From assembly GCA_964035795.1 (NCBI GenBank), contig OZ038321.1, positions 13,163,288 to 13,227,287 of the forward strand: a DNA stretch of 64,000 nt, read 5' to 3'. Below the pieces are notes generated by a model that did no database searches, was not told the origin of the DNA, and saw only the letters and a program-made list of their open reading frames with translations. The position numbers and the translations under genes are program-made. Source of the stretch: Pterobdella sp. o SKG-2022 (Eukaryota > Annelida > Clitellata > Hirudinida > Piscicolidae). Position 1 is the first letter of the stretch. Each line of letters begins with the position of its first letter. Shown in pieces: positions 1 to 13,821 of this stretch.

Positions 1-408
1 AATAAACTACTTCTGCCATTATGTCTCTGTTTACTTCTTCCTTTGCTTTTATCTGTTGGCATTCTTATCAAAATAATATCATTTTACTATGTTAATTTCA
101 TAGGTTTATAGAAGTATTGGTTTTTTTCAAATGACTGAGAATTTGCTTTTATTGTGATTATTTTGAAATTAAAATGTTCTTATTTTTATTTTTAAGCGAA
201 TGTAACTTTTATGGTATCATCTCGCGCATGAGCCCTGTGGCATTGAAGTCATTAAAACATCATTTTTTACAGTCATTATTGCCTCCATGCTAATTAAGAA
301 TATAACTAAAGCTCTAATGAGCTCTATAATTATAATTTAGCTTGACAGTTAGTACTTTAATATTTTTTAATATCCAATTTTAAATTTAGTTTAATGTAAC
401 ATTTCTTT

Positions 409-736
409 TTAATAGCCATGACATTGAAAATTCATGGAAGTTTCACACAATAAGTCCAGTAGTTTTTCAACAACAGGATTTCGAATATCCGGGTCCTTGA
501 TAATTTCTACAAATTGAGCTTCACATTTAGTGACCACGAATTGGAAAAGTTTGAAATTTTTTAAAAGCAGAATCATTAAAAATGTGTTTTTAAACTCGAA
601 ACCCACTAGTCATTTTGAGGTCAACACTTTTAAGCTGAACTTCTTCAGTTAGTCCCGATGCACCGACGAAGGTAAATAAAAGCCTGGTGCATTTCTGTTT
701 GTATATAATAACAAAGAGCTTTCGATCTTCAGACAT
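409..736 (-). CDS. possible short two-exon gene, unrecognised
   Basis: Two overlapping minus-strand frames make a possible small protein that begins MSEDRKLFVIIY near 736. It could continue, after a short intron, into a second frame ending at 409 that contains KDPDIRNPVVEKLLDLL. The amino-acid content looks less AT-biased than surrounding chance frames, which is the only reason to list it. I recognise no family, and the exon junction is not settled. It may be a chance pair of frames. Confidence 0.2.
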
Positions 737-857
737 TTTAATAACAAATAAATAAACGATTAAATAATCGTATTTAAAATATGACAGGTTTTGATTTTTA
801 CCTTTTAAATTTCTCATAAACGACCTTGAAAATGTTAACTATTATTTATTGCGTGTC

Positions 858-1037
858 ATGTAATGCAATGCGGTATTTATAAAGAGCTTTTCTTTATAGA
901 TAAAAGCGCTTGCAACAAATTTAATGTGGTGAAAACATTGTGTGGAACAGGTGCTAATTGTGACCCACGCGGGATCGAACCCGGTAACTTTAGGTAATTA
1001 GTCTAATGCTCTTCCAGCTGAGCTATACTGACCGACA
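858..1037 (-). mobile_element. tRNA-derived SINE, copy A
   Basis: Read on the minus strand this begins with a tRNA-like head containing TAGCTCAGCTGGAAGAGC (A box) and GGGTTCGATCCC (B box). A roughly 100 bp body follows (AATTAGCACCTGTTCCACA, then an ACATTAAATTTGT-like stretch, ending near a CCGCATTgCATTACAT segment). The same head and body recur at 38968-39148, so this is a dispersed element and not a lone tRNA gene. Confidence 0.75.
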
Positions 1038-1040
1038 GTC

Positions 1041-2530
1041 AAATGAACTTTCATCTTATCTAATATTCAAAAAACTTAAGACAGTTTTGAATCTCAATGT
1101 TTTGATATTGTTGGTCAATTAATCCATCATTAATATCAGCAACGAAGCACGACCTAAGACATACACGCCTACCATCAGGCTTTTAACACATGCATAACCT
1201 CATATATCTACCACACTCGAGCTCATCATTCCATCCTTCTTATAGCTTGTATCAGATAATAATGTTTATTAACCAAGTAATTACATCGAAAGATTGAGAA
1301 TTTACTGGGGAATCCACTATTGAGTAATTAGGTATTGATCCTAAAAAAGATTGAAGTTTTACAATGCTTCATGAAAACTTCACATCCCTAAACTCATCTA
1401 GAAACTCAGTTGTTTTTTTAGCTAGGTATCTTCAATTTACACTTCTGTTTGTATAAATTTATTTTATTATACTAGTTATATCATTATATTTTATTTATTG
1501 GAATATTAATATTTAATTTTTTCCTATTTTTAGTTTTATTATTATCATTTTGTATGATATTTTTATTGTTGTTATGATTGTATTATGTTTCAATTGAACA
1601 TTTTGATGCTCTTTTAGGACAGGCCATAATTGTTATTATTCCTTATACTGTGCCATGGTGTCTGATTATTACTATTATTTATTTATCATCATTATTTTTT
1701 CATTTCTATGATATTTTTCTTTTACTTTATCTTCAAATATTAATCATATTTTTTGGCCAGCTTTTTGTTTTATTAAATCAAAATTTAAAAATTTTTTTCA
1801 ATAATTTTGAATTTAAATTCTCCCATATAAACTGTATTAATATTAAATGATTTATTAGAGTAAAAAATAGTGCGACTTCCTCATAACTAACATCTTAATG
1901 CGACATTTGAAATACCTCTAGATAAAGTTATAATTCGGCAATTGCAGTAATTTAGATTCCTATCTGACGTTGGAAACGTTAAAAAATCCTGTTATTAAAA
2001 TCATGTAGAGTTTTTAGTAATGACACGAATAATAAAATTTCAATATTGGAAACAATGAAAACAAAATAAGCTGATAATGTCGAAAATGGTAGTTTTAATG
2101 TTAGGAAAAACGAACCATTTTGTGTTATTTTTAGCCTCATATACTTCAAACTGGGAATTTGTATCAAAAGAGTTTAAAGATTATAAAAATGATGGTGAAT
2201 GAGTTAAGGAGATAAATGAGCATTTAAATACATTTGGAAAATTCTGAGTAAGGTTGGGGAAGATACCTGTTTTTCAAATAGAGCAATAAAAAACAACTAA
2301 AACTGGCACATTTTATTTAAAATTTTTCTGTTTTCGAAATTTATAGATATAAAATGGCAAGTAATTTGGTTTAAGATTTATTATGAAAGAATACGAATAT
2401 TATGAAGTCAATGACTACACTAATAAAACTAATCCTATTCTAATGTAGCTTTTACTGAAGGGTTGATATTAGGTGGTCTAGATTATTGATATTACTAAAT
2501 TTTAATTGCATGATAACCCATTTTAATTGG
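1041..2530. other. AT-rich stretch with no recognised gene
   Basis: Only short chance frames are present. No splice-compatible coding segment, RNA gene or clear repeat was seen. Confidence 0.5.
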
Positions 2531-2534
2531 AAGA

Positions 2535-2690
2535 AGTTTCTATCGACTGCCCGCCAAGCTAACGTTAAACTTAAAATAATCGGAATTCACGCTTGAGCAG
2601 TTTGCCTTGCCGTTGTCAACTATAAACACCCGCCAAGCCAAATGACAACGATAACAGAATATCATTTTGTCGATACCTGCTACCGGAGTG
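2535..2690 (-). repeat. dispersed repeat, inverted relative to the copy at 38.8 kb
   Basis: The reverse complement contains GGCTTGGCGG, then AACTGCT, then AACGTTAGCT in the same order and at similar spacing as 38775-38880. It is relatively GC-rich for this window. The family is unknown. Confidence 0.5.
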
Positions 2691-4483
2691 TTTTTTTTAT
2701 CTAGGTTATAACAAAAAAAACCGGCTTTAAATATAGGCGCTAATTTGGATGCAGTTTAATATCGATATTCAGAGAAATTATTATATTGAATAATTAAAAT
2801 TTTAAATGAAATGTATTAAATAAATTGGCGAAAAAAGCCAACGGTTAACGTGTTAGAGGGTGAATAAGGTGAGTTTTACATGATAAATAGGATTTCCCAT
2901 TATTTTCTTTGAGTCGCCAAAACGATCACAACCACAAGTTTTTATTTGACGTGCTTCTGTTTTAGGGAGTGTTTAAGATGTTGAAACATCCAAAATACAG
3001 GTGTTCTATGTCAGATATCAAAGAACTTTTAAAGTTCTATAATCTTACTAACAAACTACACAGACTCTTCAATAAAACAAGAATTATGGGAATTATAATC
3101 GAATATTACATAAAACAATGTCAAGATACCATTAAATATAGCCATTAAAACTAACATTCAAGTCGAAGTCTTCCAAGACATTTTTCAGATCAATTTTTGT
3201 TAGAAAGTTTTATATTATTTGAAGCACACTCCAATAAATCTTCTTCATTAGCTTTTTGCACTTTTGATAGCAAAGGTCATATTTCTGATTATCATTTAAA
3301 TCAGTAATTTTTAAAGATATTCTTCCATTGGGTTCATACTTGTCTACATGACCGTTGCTTCTTTTCAAAAGCTGAATACATTTAGTTGCTTTCTAAGAAT
3401 TATTTTTATTTTTCTTATTATTTTCAAGCATTTTGGATTAGTTTTCTAGTTGAATTTTTTTTACTATTTCCTTGAATCATAAGCTTCAGTATTCATTTAT
3501 TTAAAACAAATATTTTATCCGAATAAAACTGTTTAATAAAGTTATATAAATATAAGGTCGCATTTAGTTTCAGCAGGGATGAATAACATAAAACACGTGA
3601 AGTTTTAATCAAACTGTGAAGCATTCTTGTTGAATTTGTAGTTTTATTGATTCCAATGAGAGTTTCCATTGATTGGATATTGGAACCAAAAACCCCAAAA
3701 ATGACTTGCTGTCTTGCATTATATTATCAAAAATTTTTGTCTTCTTTAGTCTAAAAAACTCTAAGTTTAACTTTCAGTTTCAAGGTAATACTTCAAGCCA
3801 AGTTAGTTTCCTATCCAATGGACAGGCATCACGGGCTTGAACATAATGAATGCCTAGTCAAACGAGATTTAATATTTGAAACAAAAGCTTAGTTACTATT
3901 TCTAAACAAAATCACTTTTAGGATCAACAAAAAAATTCAAGTACTGACAATGAAAACAATTATATTGACCTACTGTAACTTAAAAAAATACACTTTTAAT
4001 TGAACAAAACGTCAAAAAAGCCATCAATAAAAAAATTTAAAAATGGCATATTTATTCAGCGGCATGAGAAAACTAGAGCGACAATGACACATAAGTAGGT
4101 GACCCACAACGGATGGATTGGTTTGTTTGAAGAATTTTTGTATGTTTTTGTGGTCATAGTTACAATAATAGAGTTTCAAGAAGATGAAGAATTTTGAATA
4201 TGGTATATACTTTTATATGTTGCTTTTTAAACTAGCAAAAAAGTGTTGAAATTCAGATTAATTATTAGAATTTTCATTAAAGTTATTCAAGTGGTGCATC
4301 AAGAACATAGTAGTGGTTTTGAAAGGTTGAGAAGGTTTCTGGAAATTTATCAATACTATCACTACTAGTTCATCCTAACAGTAAATTATGTGTTGAATGC
4401 CATTCCCAACATTTTTTCAGTTTGTTCATTTTAATAATTTTTTAATATTTCCAAACATTTTTCACATACTCCCTCCAATAAAT
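2691..4483. other. AT-rich stretch with no recognised gene
   Basis: No coding exon, RNA gene or repeat could be supported up to the assembly gap. Confidence 0.5.
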
Positions 4484-4683
4484 NNNNNNNNNNNNNNNNN
4501 NNNNNNNNNNNNNNNNNNNNNNNNNNNNNNNNNNNNNNNNNNNNNNNNNNNNNNNNNNNNNNNNNNNNNNNNNNNNNNNNNNNNNNNNNNNNNNNNNNNN
4601 NNNNNNNNNNNNNNNNNNNNNNNNNNNNNNNNNNNNNNNNNNNNNNNNNNNNNNNNNNNNNNNNNNNNNNNNNNNNNNNNNNN
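4484..4683. other. assembly gap (200 N)
   Basis: An exact run of 200 N, most likely a placeholder of conventional size, so the true gap length is unknown. Confidence 0.99.
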
Positions 4684-7600
4684 ATTTGTGTGTGTTGAAA
4701 TACTTTTTCTCAAAAGAGAAAAATCTTGCGAGTTTTCACAACATATATCAAAATGTAATCAAACTGAGAAGTACTGTGCATGGCACACAGATACGAAGTG
4801 TTGCTACACAAAGTAGGGTTTCACCATAACAACATTGAAAACATTTGGACAATTTTTATTCAGTGAATCTCGTTTTAAAAATCACTATTGTGGAAATATA
4901 AATTTGTTATTAAGAATAATTTTGTAAATAAAAGAATATAATTCTGTATTTTATTCCAAAAGTTCATACCATAGTAATTCTACGAAAAGGTAGGTCTTTT
5001 TGCATCCCATGTAGATCAAGACTTGTACCAATGACTGCAGATCTAAATTGGGTTGTTTTATGGAGGAGATTTGGGAGCATTATTAAAAATGTGTTATACA
5101 TAAATAAAATTTATACATTTAAATGAAGAAAAATAATGTCATTATGGTGGGACAAACGAAATATTCAACTGGAAATAAATTTCATTAAACGGAGACAACT
5201 ACAGAAAAATATGGAAATTGGAAAGCAAAAATTTGATGGAAAATTTGATTACAGGTATCAAACTTCGAATAAAAAATAAAAGTAAAAAATTATGAATACT
5301 GAAAGAAAAGATTAAGTTTAAAAAGATAGGTGAGAATAACAAAGAAAACTCACCACAGCACGATGCTGTGTGCAAGAGAGCTTATTTTCTCTTATGTTTA
5401 GTTTTTCCCATCTAATAAAATCAAAATATTTTCACCCTTTTCAATTATTTTATAAACCATTAACACTAAATATCTAAAATTTTATCGAATAATTTTAAAG
5501 CAATTCCATCTTAAAATTTCACCATTTTTATTTTTCATCGTATTCAAAGCATGCTAAAAAATCATTCAAATAGATTTTTTAAAATTATTCTTTGACGAGC
5601 TTTTGAAAAATTTCACAGTAAAATAATCAAATTTTAATTTTTTTTCTAAGCTTCAGTTATTGATAACTGTTTTTCGTCAACATTTTAAGCTCTCAAGAAC
5701 TTATGAAAATATGTTCATCTAGCTATCGTATCTTCGTCTTCAAATTTTCTTTCGTATGAAAATTTATAAAACTAATTTTTAAATCTATAGTTATTAAAGT
5801 GACAAAAATCCTTTCAAACATGTGGCTTAAATGACACATCGGGTGTGAAGATAAAACGGTTGAAACGATATGAAAAATAAAATTATTTGAAGGATGAAAC
5901 GATATATTTTGTAAAACGATTTGCAGGTCTGCACAAATTGAAGATTCTGAACGTCACATTGGAGGATGAAACATGGTACAGGTCTGATTGCCACAACAAC
6001 ATTTTTAATGTCAAATAGCAGCCTCATTTGTAATGTTGTCAAGCAAAATTGTTTATAATATTCTCTAGTATCGTCATCATTTTAATATTATTAGTTATAT
6101 GTCTTGAATAAGCAAATATGCAACCATGAAATCAATCAAATATATTTTTTGAATGAGTTTCTATAGAGTTCACTTAAAACACACATCTTTCAAAAAGTTA
6201 ATGAAAAATGATAAAAGCGATTTGGTGTTTTCCGGATTGGATAATACTAAAAATAATTAAGCCATTTTAACGAATAAACTTTGGCAAGTCTTGAAGAATC
6301 AAAGATAAAAAACTCACGTACTTGAAAATTAAGATTGTTTTGCAACAAAGCTTTTTGAACTTTTCTTCAGTAAACTATTATTTTTTTTCTTAATTAAAAA
6401 ATATTTATAAAATTATTAATAAAAAAGCTTGAATGGCTCATAAACACAATAATGCTAATAGAAATACTAAATTTTCAAATTTTTTATGCCACTGTCGGTA
6501 TTAATATACGTTTTTTACATTTTGTTAACAAAATCTATGTTAATTTTTGTTAATAAAAATTTATAAAATTAATTTTTTGTATTTTTCCACTTCAAATTTT
6601 TCAACTTTCCATAATAGAAATTTTTTGATCAACAAAGCATAAAGAATAAAAAATTGAAATAAATTCATTTTTAAAGTTTAAAGCTGTGCACGAGTATCTT
6701 TTTTATGAACATAAAATTAAATTTTTGTTGTTTCCAAACTGAAATGGCTCTCAGTTTTTGTTCTATGTAAAATCAATGGTGATATTTTCAAAGTCAAAAG
6801 TTATTTATAAACTTGTTTCAAAAATTAACTTAAAAATAATTTATTTTTTGTTCAAAAGTTTTTTTATATGGTTTAATATATTTGCACGTAGTTCAATCGT
6901 GATTCAATTTAGCATAACATCAACATCAACATCAATAACAATAATCCTAAATTAAAAAACTTCAATGAAATCTTACGGCCCTTTCAAGTATAAAGCACTG
7001 TAAAGAAACAAAATTATAACAGTTTCTCATATTTTTTGTTTTAAGAGTTAAACTTAAAAACTCGTAACAACCGTGTTTTGGAGGCTGAACTTCCATAGCA
7101 GACCACCTGTTTTGCGCTCATAATACTCTGCCAGTACCACCGCATCATTATATCCTTTTGTCAAACACCTTTATAATTTTCTGTGTTTCAGACAAAATTT
7201 CAAAAAACTGTTTAATTTTCAAAGTAAAAGCCTATTACAGATTTTGTGAAGAAGAAGCACAATGCATATTAAAAATGAAATATTTTGAGCTAAAATAATG
7301 CAGTTTCGGCTTCTTTTTCTTAAACATTTTATACTTTTTTAAACAAATTTTGATTAAACTAAGTTTTTTTCACAATAATAATGTTCTTTAATAAATAGAT
7401 ATGGTAAAACTTTCACCCAAAAATAAATTAAATGGTTGGCAAACTTAGCTCTTTGACCACACAACCCTTCGAAGATCAAAACTAATAACAAAAGTACATA
7501 TGACAATAATTTTAATTTTGAAACATCGCCAGGTGCCAAGCAGTTCCAAGAGGAACTTTTCATGGCTTGCTCAGTTTGCCCTCCTATCTCACTGTTCTCG

Positions 7601-10180
7601 GTTTGTGCCATTATTATAAGCATTACAGTATGAATTTTTGAATAGTCGTAAATTAACATTTTTCACTTTTTTTTTGGTGTTTTTATACGAAATTTTTAAA
7701 TTTAAAATCTTTGCCATTATCTGCATCTTTTTATTTTTTACTCATATATTCCTGAATGCATAAAATTTAAATATGATTATTGATTGCATTTTTAAATTAG
7801 TATTTTATCCACCAACTTAAGCATTCAATCATCAAATTAATAGACATTGCGTAAAATTAAAAACAAAAGTTGAAAACCGGTAAAAATTTACAATCAGTCA
7901 TAAAACAATGAAATTATTTCAGTTTGGCTTTCAATTGGACAGCTATCAGGTTTCAACCCGTGAAGCTCATTGAGTTTTTTTTATGAAATTGATAGTGGTA
8001 TTAACAGTATTGTTTGGTTGAATTTGAACTCAAAACTAAATCCATGAGTACCAAGTGAAAGTACTAAGGGTCTATAGCCAGGGCAACAATATTCAAAAAA
8101 TATTTGGTAAGGTTACTCTAGCAAGAAAATAACTCTTATTTTTTTAGAAATAGTTTAGAAGCGTTAATTAATTTTTGAAATATTTATTTTGCTCCTAAAG
8201 ATTTCATTAATGAAAATTGGATGACAGAGAAAAGTTATATTAATAATTCACATAAAACGAATAAAATCTCTTTAAATCTCTTAAGTGACTAGAGATGCTT
8301 ATGGTTAAAACCTGAATGAATTTTTCAAAAGGTTTGATGTATTTCAAAAATAAAAAAAATTGAATTTTTCTGTGTTCAATTTAGGATACTCCATTAGTAA
8401 AAGATTGTTGTCAAAAGATTGCCAACAACCAGGGGTTATGTAAGATTTAGTTACAAAAAAATTCAATCTGTTCAAACAAAAATTTTCCCAATTTTCTTAT
8501 AATTTGAAGTTTAATTCAATTTTAATTCATGATTTAAAAGTTAAATTTTAAAAATTAATAAATAAAAATTTTAAAAATCTGTTGCTTGCACTGATTAATA
8601 TAAATGTTTTTATGCACCCCACTAGCTCAGTAAATAAAAATTGAATGATGTTACATTTTTTTGGCGTTAAAAGCTAAAGCCCACATTAATAATCTTTAAA
8701 AAACATCAATATATTTGAAATAAAAAACATTGAAAACGAAGTTTTGGCAAATGCCTCAGATTATTTTGATTAAATTCAAGTTTTAAACGTTGAATAAAAA
8801 AGCATTTATAAAAATTCATTACTTAAAATTAGTGTACTTTTTCATTCAAGGACTGTACTTAAGAATTAAAGCTTATCTTAATGGGAATTACTAACTAAAT
8901 GTAATTGCAAAACTCAAATTAAAATGACCCAAGTTCAAGGAGCATGGCAATATTATCATTTAAATGCTTTTCACTGAAAATAAGTGAATGAGTTTATGCG
9001 AGTTGTGTAAAATACCAAATTTTATATAAAACTGATCTCTTAGACGAAGTGGTCCAATCGTTCAGAAAACGAGAGGAGCTAGGATGAAAATGTGACGTAG
9101 AGTGATGTCATCAGATTGGTTTGAAAGTAATTTTAATTGATGGATGGTCCAGGGTCCAAAACTTTTGTAGGCTTGTGTTTATGGTGTGAGAGGTTTCAAT
9201 CACGCAATGAAAAAGAAAGAGAAGAATTTGTTGAGAAAGCATTAAATTTTGATCTTAATAATTTAAAAAAAGAATGAACCAAAAAAATATGTAGGAGAGG
9301 CTAATAGTGCCAAAAATATTGAAGTTTGTTTCTAAAAATATTTTCCATTTCTTAGAAAAATTATGATGAGGATTAAATAAGGTTGTGAACAGCGTTTTGT
9401 GATTTAATCAAACCTAGCAATAAAGTGAACTCAAGTTGGACTCAAAACCAGGGCATATCTAGTTAATTAGACGTGAAAAATAACGATTTAAAATCAATTT
9501 GATCGTGAAATTTAAATTATTCGATGAGTGAGTGTAGAAACTAATGTGAATATATGGTGAAATATGATGGAATGGCTGGGTACACTTAAATGATAAAATA
9601 TTTTCAACAGTACGTCTGCTTTGGTGGGCGAGAGATAAGAATTGATCAATTATTATTCCTCTCTTATTGTTTTTTATATTTTCAAATATTATTTTCACTT
9701 TATTATATTTATTTTTTAAATTTTTATTTTATTTTTAATTTGATTAAAAGATCGATTCAAGTTGTTATGTGACGTTCAGTCTTTTATCAAACACCTCAAG
9801 GTGTGACAGGCCCTTCGATCATCTCAGCTTTTATAATGATTTTTAAAAGTAGTTTTTCTCTTTTCATTCATGTTATTACATTTTCATCTTATTACACGAT
9901 GAAGCATAATTTTGTATTCAAGACGCATTAATTGTTTTTGTCACTTCTACCCTAATCACACTAGCCTTTTTTATTTCGAATTATTACGTTCGTTTTCGCC
10001 TTTGTTTCTTTGCTAATTCATTTATATAACAATAATTTTTTTTTATTTATTTTTTATTTTTCAAAACATTTTATTATTTATTTAATGTTTTTATTTTTTT
10101 TAAATTGAAAAAAGTGGTTATTTTTTTACATTTTTCATGAAACAAGCAAAAAATTATGAGATTTTGAGGTAATATTAACC
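4684..10180. other. AT-rich intergenic stretch, no supported gene
   Basis: Mostly low-complexity A/T sequence. The only notable frame is on the minus strand at 7354-7659: a hydrophilic segment (AQTENSEIGGQTEQAM), one hydrophobic segment rich in Leu/Val, then a basic stretch. It is locally less AT-rich than its surroundings but has no recognised family or splice context. I searched here for the missing first Ig exon of the adhesion gene and did not find it. Confidence 0.4.
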
Positions 10181-10183
10181 GTT

Positions 10184-10201
10184 TGTGTGTGTGTGTGTGT
10201 G
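10184..10201. repeat. (GT)n microsatellite, short
   Basis: About nine TG units in AT-rich sequence. Confidence 0.9.
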
Positions 10202-10574
10202 CTTATCAATTTTTTGTATATTTTCATGTAACAATTTATGTGATTATATAGAGCACTGGTTGTCACTGGCAGCATATGTTGAAAAAAAATATGCAAGTGT
10301 GTTCTCACATTCCATGGAGATGCTGTTAAGACAAGCTTATTCCTAAGCTATGCACAAAAGTTGTAATCCAATACACCACTTAGAGAACTCATATTTTTGA
10401 GTCGAATTGATTTTATAGAAGATGGATAGAAAGATCGTTGGATGGATGATTAAATGGAAAGTTTTTTGGATAAATGCTTGGGTTTCAAATAAATTGATAA
10501 ATAGATGAATGAATGAATTAATAAGCAATGAATATATAAATAGTTTTTTGCATGGATGAACGGATGGATGGTTG

Positions 10575-11110
10575 ATTTGTTAGGTAGCTGCATTGTTGAA
10601 TAAACAGAAGGATGGATGGATGGACGGATGGATGGATCTATATTTGGATGGATGGACGGATGGATCTATAGATGGATGGATGGATGGATAGATGGATGGA
10701 TCGATGGACTGGTGGACGGATGAATGGATGGATAGATGGATGGATGGCTAGATGGATGGATGGATGGATAGATGAATAAACGGATGGATGGATGGATAGA
10801 TGAATAAATGAATGGATGGATGGATGGATGGACGGATGGATGGATGGATGGACGGATGGATGGATGGATCTATAGATGGATGGATGGATGGATGGATGGA
10901 TGGATAGATGGATGGATCGATGGACTGATGGACGGACGAATGGATGGATAGATGGATGGATGGATGGATAGACGGATGTACGGATGGATGGATAGATGAA
11001 TAAACGGATGGATGGATGGATAGATGAATAAATGAATGGATGGATGGAGAGATGGATGGATGGATAGATGGATGGTTAGATGAATGGATGGATGAATGGA
11101 TAGACGGATT
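10575..11110. repeat. GGAT-type tetranucleotide repeat field
   Basis: Over 500 bases of GGAT/GATG units with interruptions such as GATAGATG, GAATAAA and GACGGATG. Longer segments recur, for example a unit with 'gatgaataaacggatggatgg' seen at least twice, so it has grown by block duplication as well as slippage. Confidence 0.9.
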
Positions 11111-11177
11111 CTCAGATGACCTATTGTTGAATAAACCTAAAAAGGCAAATTAAGTAAATAATAACTGAAGTTTTATA

Positions 11178-11343
11178 CCAATCGGAGTTGAAACTTTCGG
11201 TTCTTGGGGTCCAAACGGACTGGAATTGATAAAAGAGAGCGGGAAAAAAATAGCTTCAATTACTTCAAGCGATAAGTATGGCCATTCAGAGAGGGAATGC
11301 TTGTAGTGTGCTAGGTACTCTCGCAAGTTCAAGAGAATCATAA
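11178..11343 (+). pseudogene. decayed 3' coding end of a retroelement polyprotein
   Basis: One frame reads PIGVETFGSWG and continues to about 11286. After a frame change, the segment beginning at 11287 reads QRGNACSVLGT and stops at 11341-11343. From memory, an ETxGxWG segment followed by QRGNAxxVLGT is a recurring C-terminal feature of reverse-transcriptase proteins of invertebrate retroelements. The two halves are in different frames, so this is a dead fragment. No upstream RT domain is seen; the GGAT field lies immediately 5'. It could belong to a different clade from the LINE remnants at 39.7, 48.5 and 49.8 kb. Confidence 0.55.
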
Positions 11344-11399
11344 GAAACCTTTTATTTGTGGTTATTACAAACAATTCAAACAATTTTGTTTATTTTCAA

Positions 11400-11790
11400 G
11401 TTTGACGGTTCAATAAATTGAATTGTTTTTGTAAAGTTTTAGATAAATTGATGAGTTATAATTTATAAAAACGCGTGGATTGATGATAAATGGTGAGATG
11501 AGAAGATACTTTTAAGGATAAAAAATTGAATATAACAAGCAATAAATTTAAAACCTGCATATTGTCACCTCTCTCTGTTTATCGTCTGTCCAATTATACA
11601 TGCCTGAATAGAATAATAGAAATAACTACAAATTATACATATTATTTGTTTTGGGTTTGCATAAGTATAAATACCATTACACATATTAGTGATTTAAACA
11701 ACTTTCAGAAACTGATCGCGTGATTTGAGAGTACTAGGAAACAATTTTTGTTGTTTTAAAAGTTAATTTAAATAATAATACTGTTTATAC

Positions 11791-11844
<54 letters not shown>

Positions 11845-13290
11845 TAAACATTATTAATAGATAAATAAAAATAATAAATTTAATTTTCACAATTTTTTCC
11901 CCTGCCTTGATCTTGTCCATCTACAAAAAACAGCGCAATGATTAATCCCAAAAATTATATCTTCAATACCTTTTCTATTCTTATTTGTCTTTAGCAATAT
12001 ATATATTTGAATAAAAAATATTTTTATTCCAAAATTCATCTTATAATATGAAAGAAACTTAAAATTATTGAAAAAATGGAAACTTTATCTTCTACTTCAA
12101 CCTAATTTATTTGGGTTTATATGCATTATGAAACATCTCCTTTTTATCATTTATTTTTTTAATTCTAAAACTAATATTATTATTTATTATTTTTTTTTTA
12201 TTCTAGTTGGGTAGTTTTTCAGTGGATTAATGCCTGTATTTGATGACGTTATGTTTAAATCTTTGTTCCTTACAAATCACGTACACACACATAAATTCAT
12301 ACATACATTCTCCCATATAACTACTTGCTAACATACACACCACACGTACACGAAGTCTATAATTAAAGTCACATACAAAGCTACAAACATGTAGAAGAAC
12401 AAAAAGGCACAAGTGAAGGGGAGCATATGTACAAACAAACATACACAAGCATATAAATCACTTGCGATGAATGCTGTTCTGACTTTCATCCACCCATCAA
12501 TTATTTCTTCTTTACATTTTTTTTCACTTTCATTGTTCCTTCTCCCATTTTTTCTTATATCTTGTCACAGTTTTTGTGTCTCTATCAATTGCGTCATTGA
12601 TTTTTTACTCTATTTATCTCTGCAACTGTCTATGTATCCAACATCCATCTATTTCTCGTTTCTCCTTATTCATCTTTACATCCACGCATTTTTAAATAAA
12701 ATAATAATATGACTGTAAAAGACTTATCATGCTGCAATTCTGTTTGCGTACCATTTATTACAATGAATCTCTGCAATCTCTAGCAATATTTTTATAATTA
12801 TTTTTCAATTTTTTTGGTTGAAACCACAAATCATAAGTGTTTCAAAATTGAATCGATTTTTTCAATTTTTTAAAATTAAAACTAATTTTTACATTTTGAA
12901 AACTGAATAAAAATATTTTCTAAATGAATATTTTAGGCTTTACTTTTAGTTTTTTTGATTTTTTTCATATGAATAAATTATACTTCAAATATATTGTGTA
13001 CATTAATCATATAATTTATAAAAATTTATCTTTCAACTTAGAATTTTATATAACAAAGCTTCAAAAGATTTTTCTTACTTTTGCTTCTCATAAAACACAC
13101 GTGGCACAGTCCAGTTAAAATAAATTAGGATATACTGATAAAATAAAAAGATAAAAATTATGAATTTTAAACATATAATATTAATACAGAAAAAAAATTA
13201 AATAAAAAAAACAAATGACCAATCAAAAGTCTCCCATCAAAAAATTCATTGAAAGAAAACGCCATAAAAATTCAAGAATAAATCTTCCAC
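11400..13290. other. intergenic or intronic AT-rich sequence
   Basis: Holds an (AAT)n tract at about 11793-11842 and CA-rich low-complexity sequence at about 12280-12440. No exon was recognised. If the adhesion gene starts upstream, this is part of its first large intron. Confidence 0.45.
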
Positions 13291-13292
13291 AG

Positions 13293-13821
13293 TTCCTCCC
13301 AAAGACTTGATCTTGAAAAACATGCCAATTTATCCATCCATTTATTTTCCCTCAAACCATCAATCATCCATCCACCCGTCTTCAACCGATGGCCAAAATG
13401 TCAACAGCTTGGACATGTTGGAAGGCCAGTTCTACAAGTTCGAATGCAGATCCACCCACAATAAGCCATCGTCAGAAATTGTTTGGAAACTCTTGCATGC
13501 TTCGTTCGAAAAAACATTAACTGGTTAGAACATAAATAAACGTTATTTACCAATCATATCTGTTCAATTTAATCTTCTCGTTTTTCAAAGGTTAAATAGC
13601 CATATATTACTTATCTGATCATTACTCAGACAACAGACAGACGGTTCGGATAGATATTCGAGAAGAAGCCTCGACGAAAGACAGCAGGATTGTGGATACT
13701 ATATCAACCCTGACTTTAAAAGCCAGCCAATCAATGGATCTGCACACTCTCTCATGCTCAAGCATGCACTTGTCTAGTCGTGGATACGTCTTCACCCGGA
13801 CCATTGTGCTTAATGTTCTAT
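13293..13821 (+). CDS. IRM receptor exons: Ig domain 2
   Basis: Two exons (13293-13523 and 13630-13821) joined in phase 1 after LLHASFEKTLT. The first half gives VPPKDLIL, EGQFYKFEC and EIVWKL (first Cys and core Trp). The second half gives STLTLKAS and LHTLSC (second Cys) and ends FTRTIVLNVL. The pattern is the C2-set Ig typical of the second domain of Kirrel and nephrin. The donor is gtgagt. A Y codon split by the intron leads into KPII of the next domain, matching the family's domain 2/3 linker. Confidence 0.82.

Noticed and set aside
961..1035. Functional tRNA-Ile gene on the minus strand
   Set aside because: It has A and B boxes, but it shares a long body with other copies and the acceptor and T-arm pairing is imperfect, so it is a SINE head.
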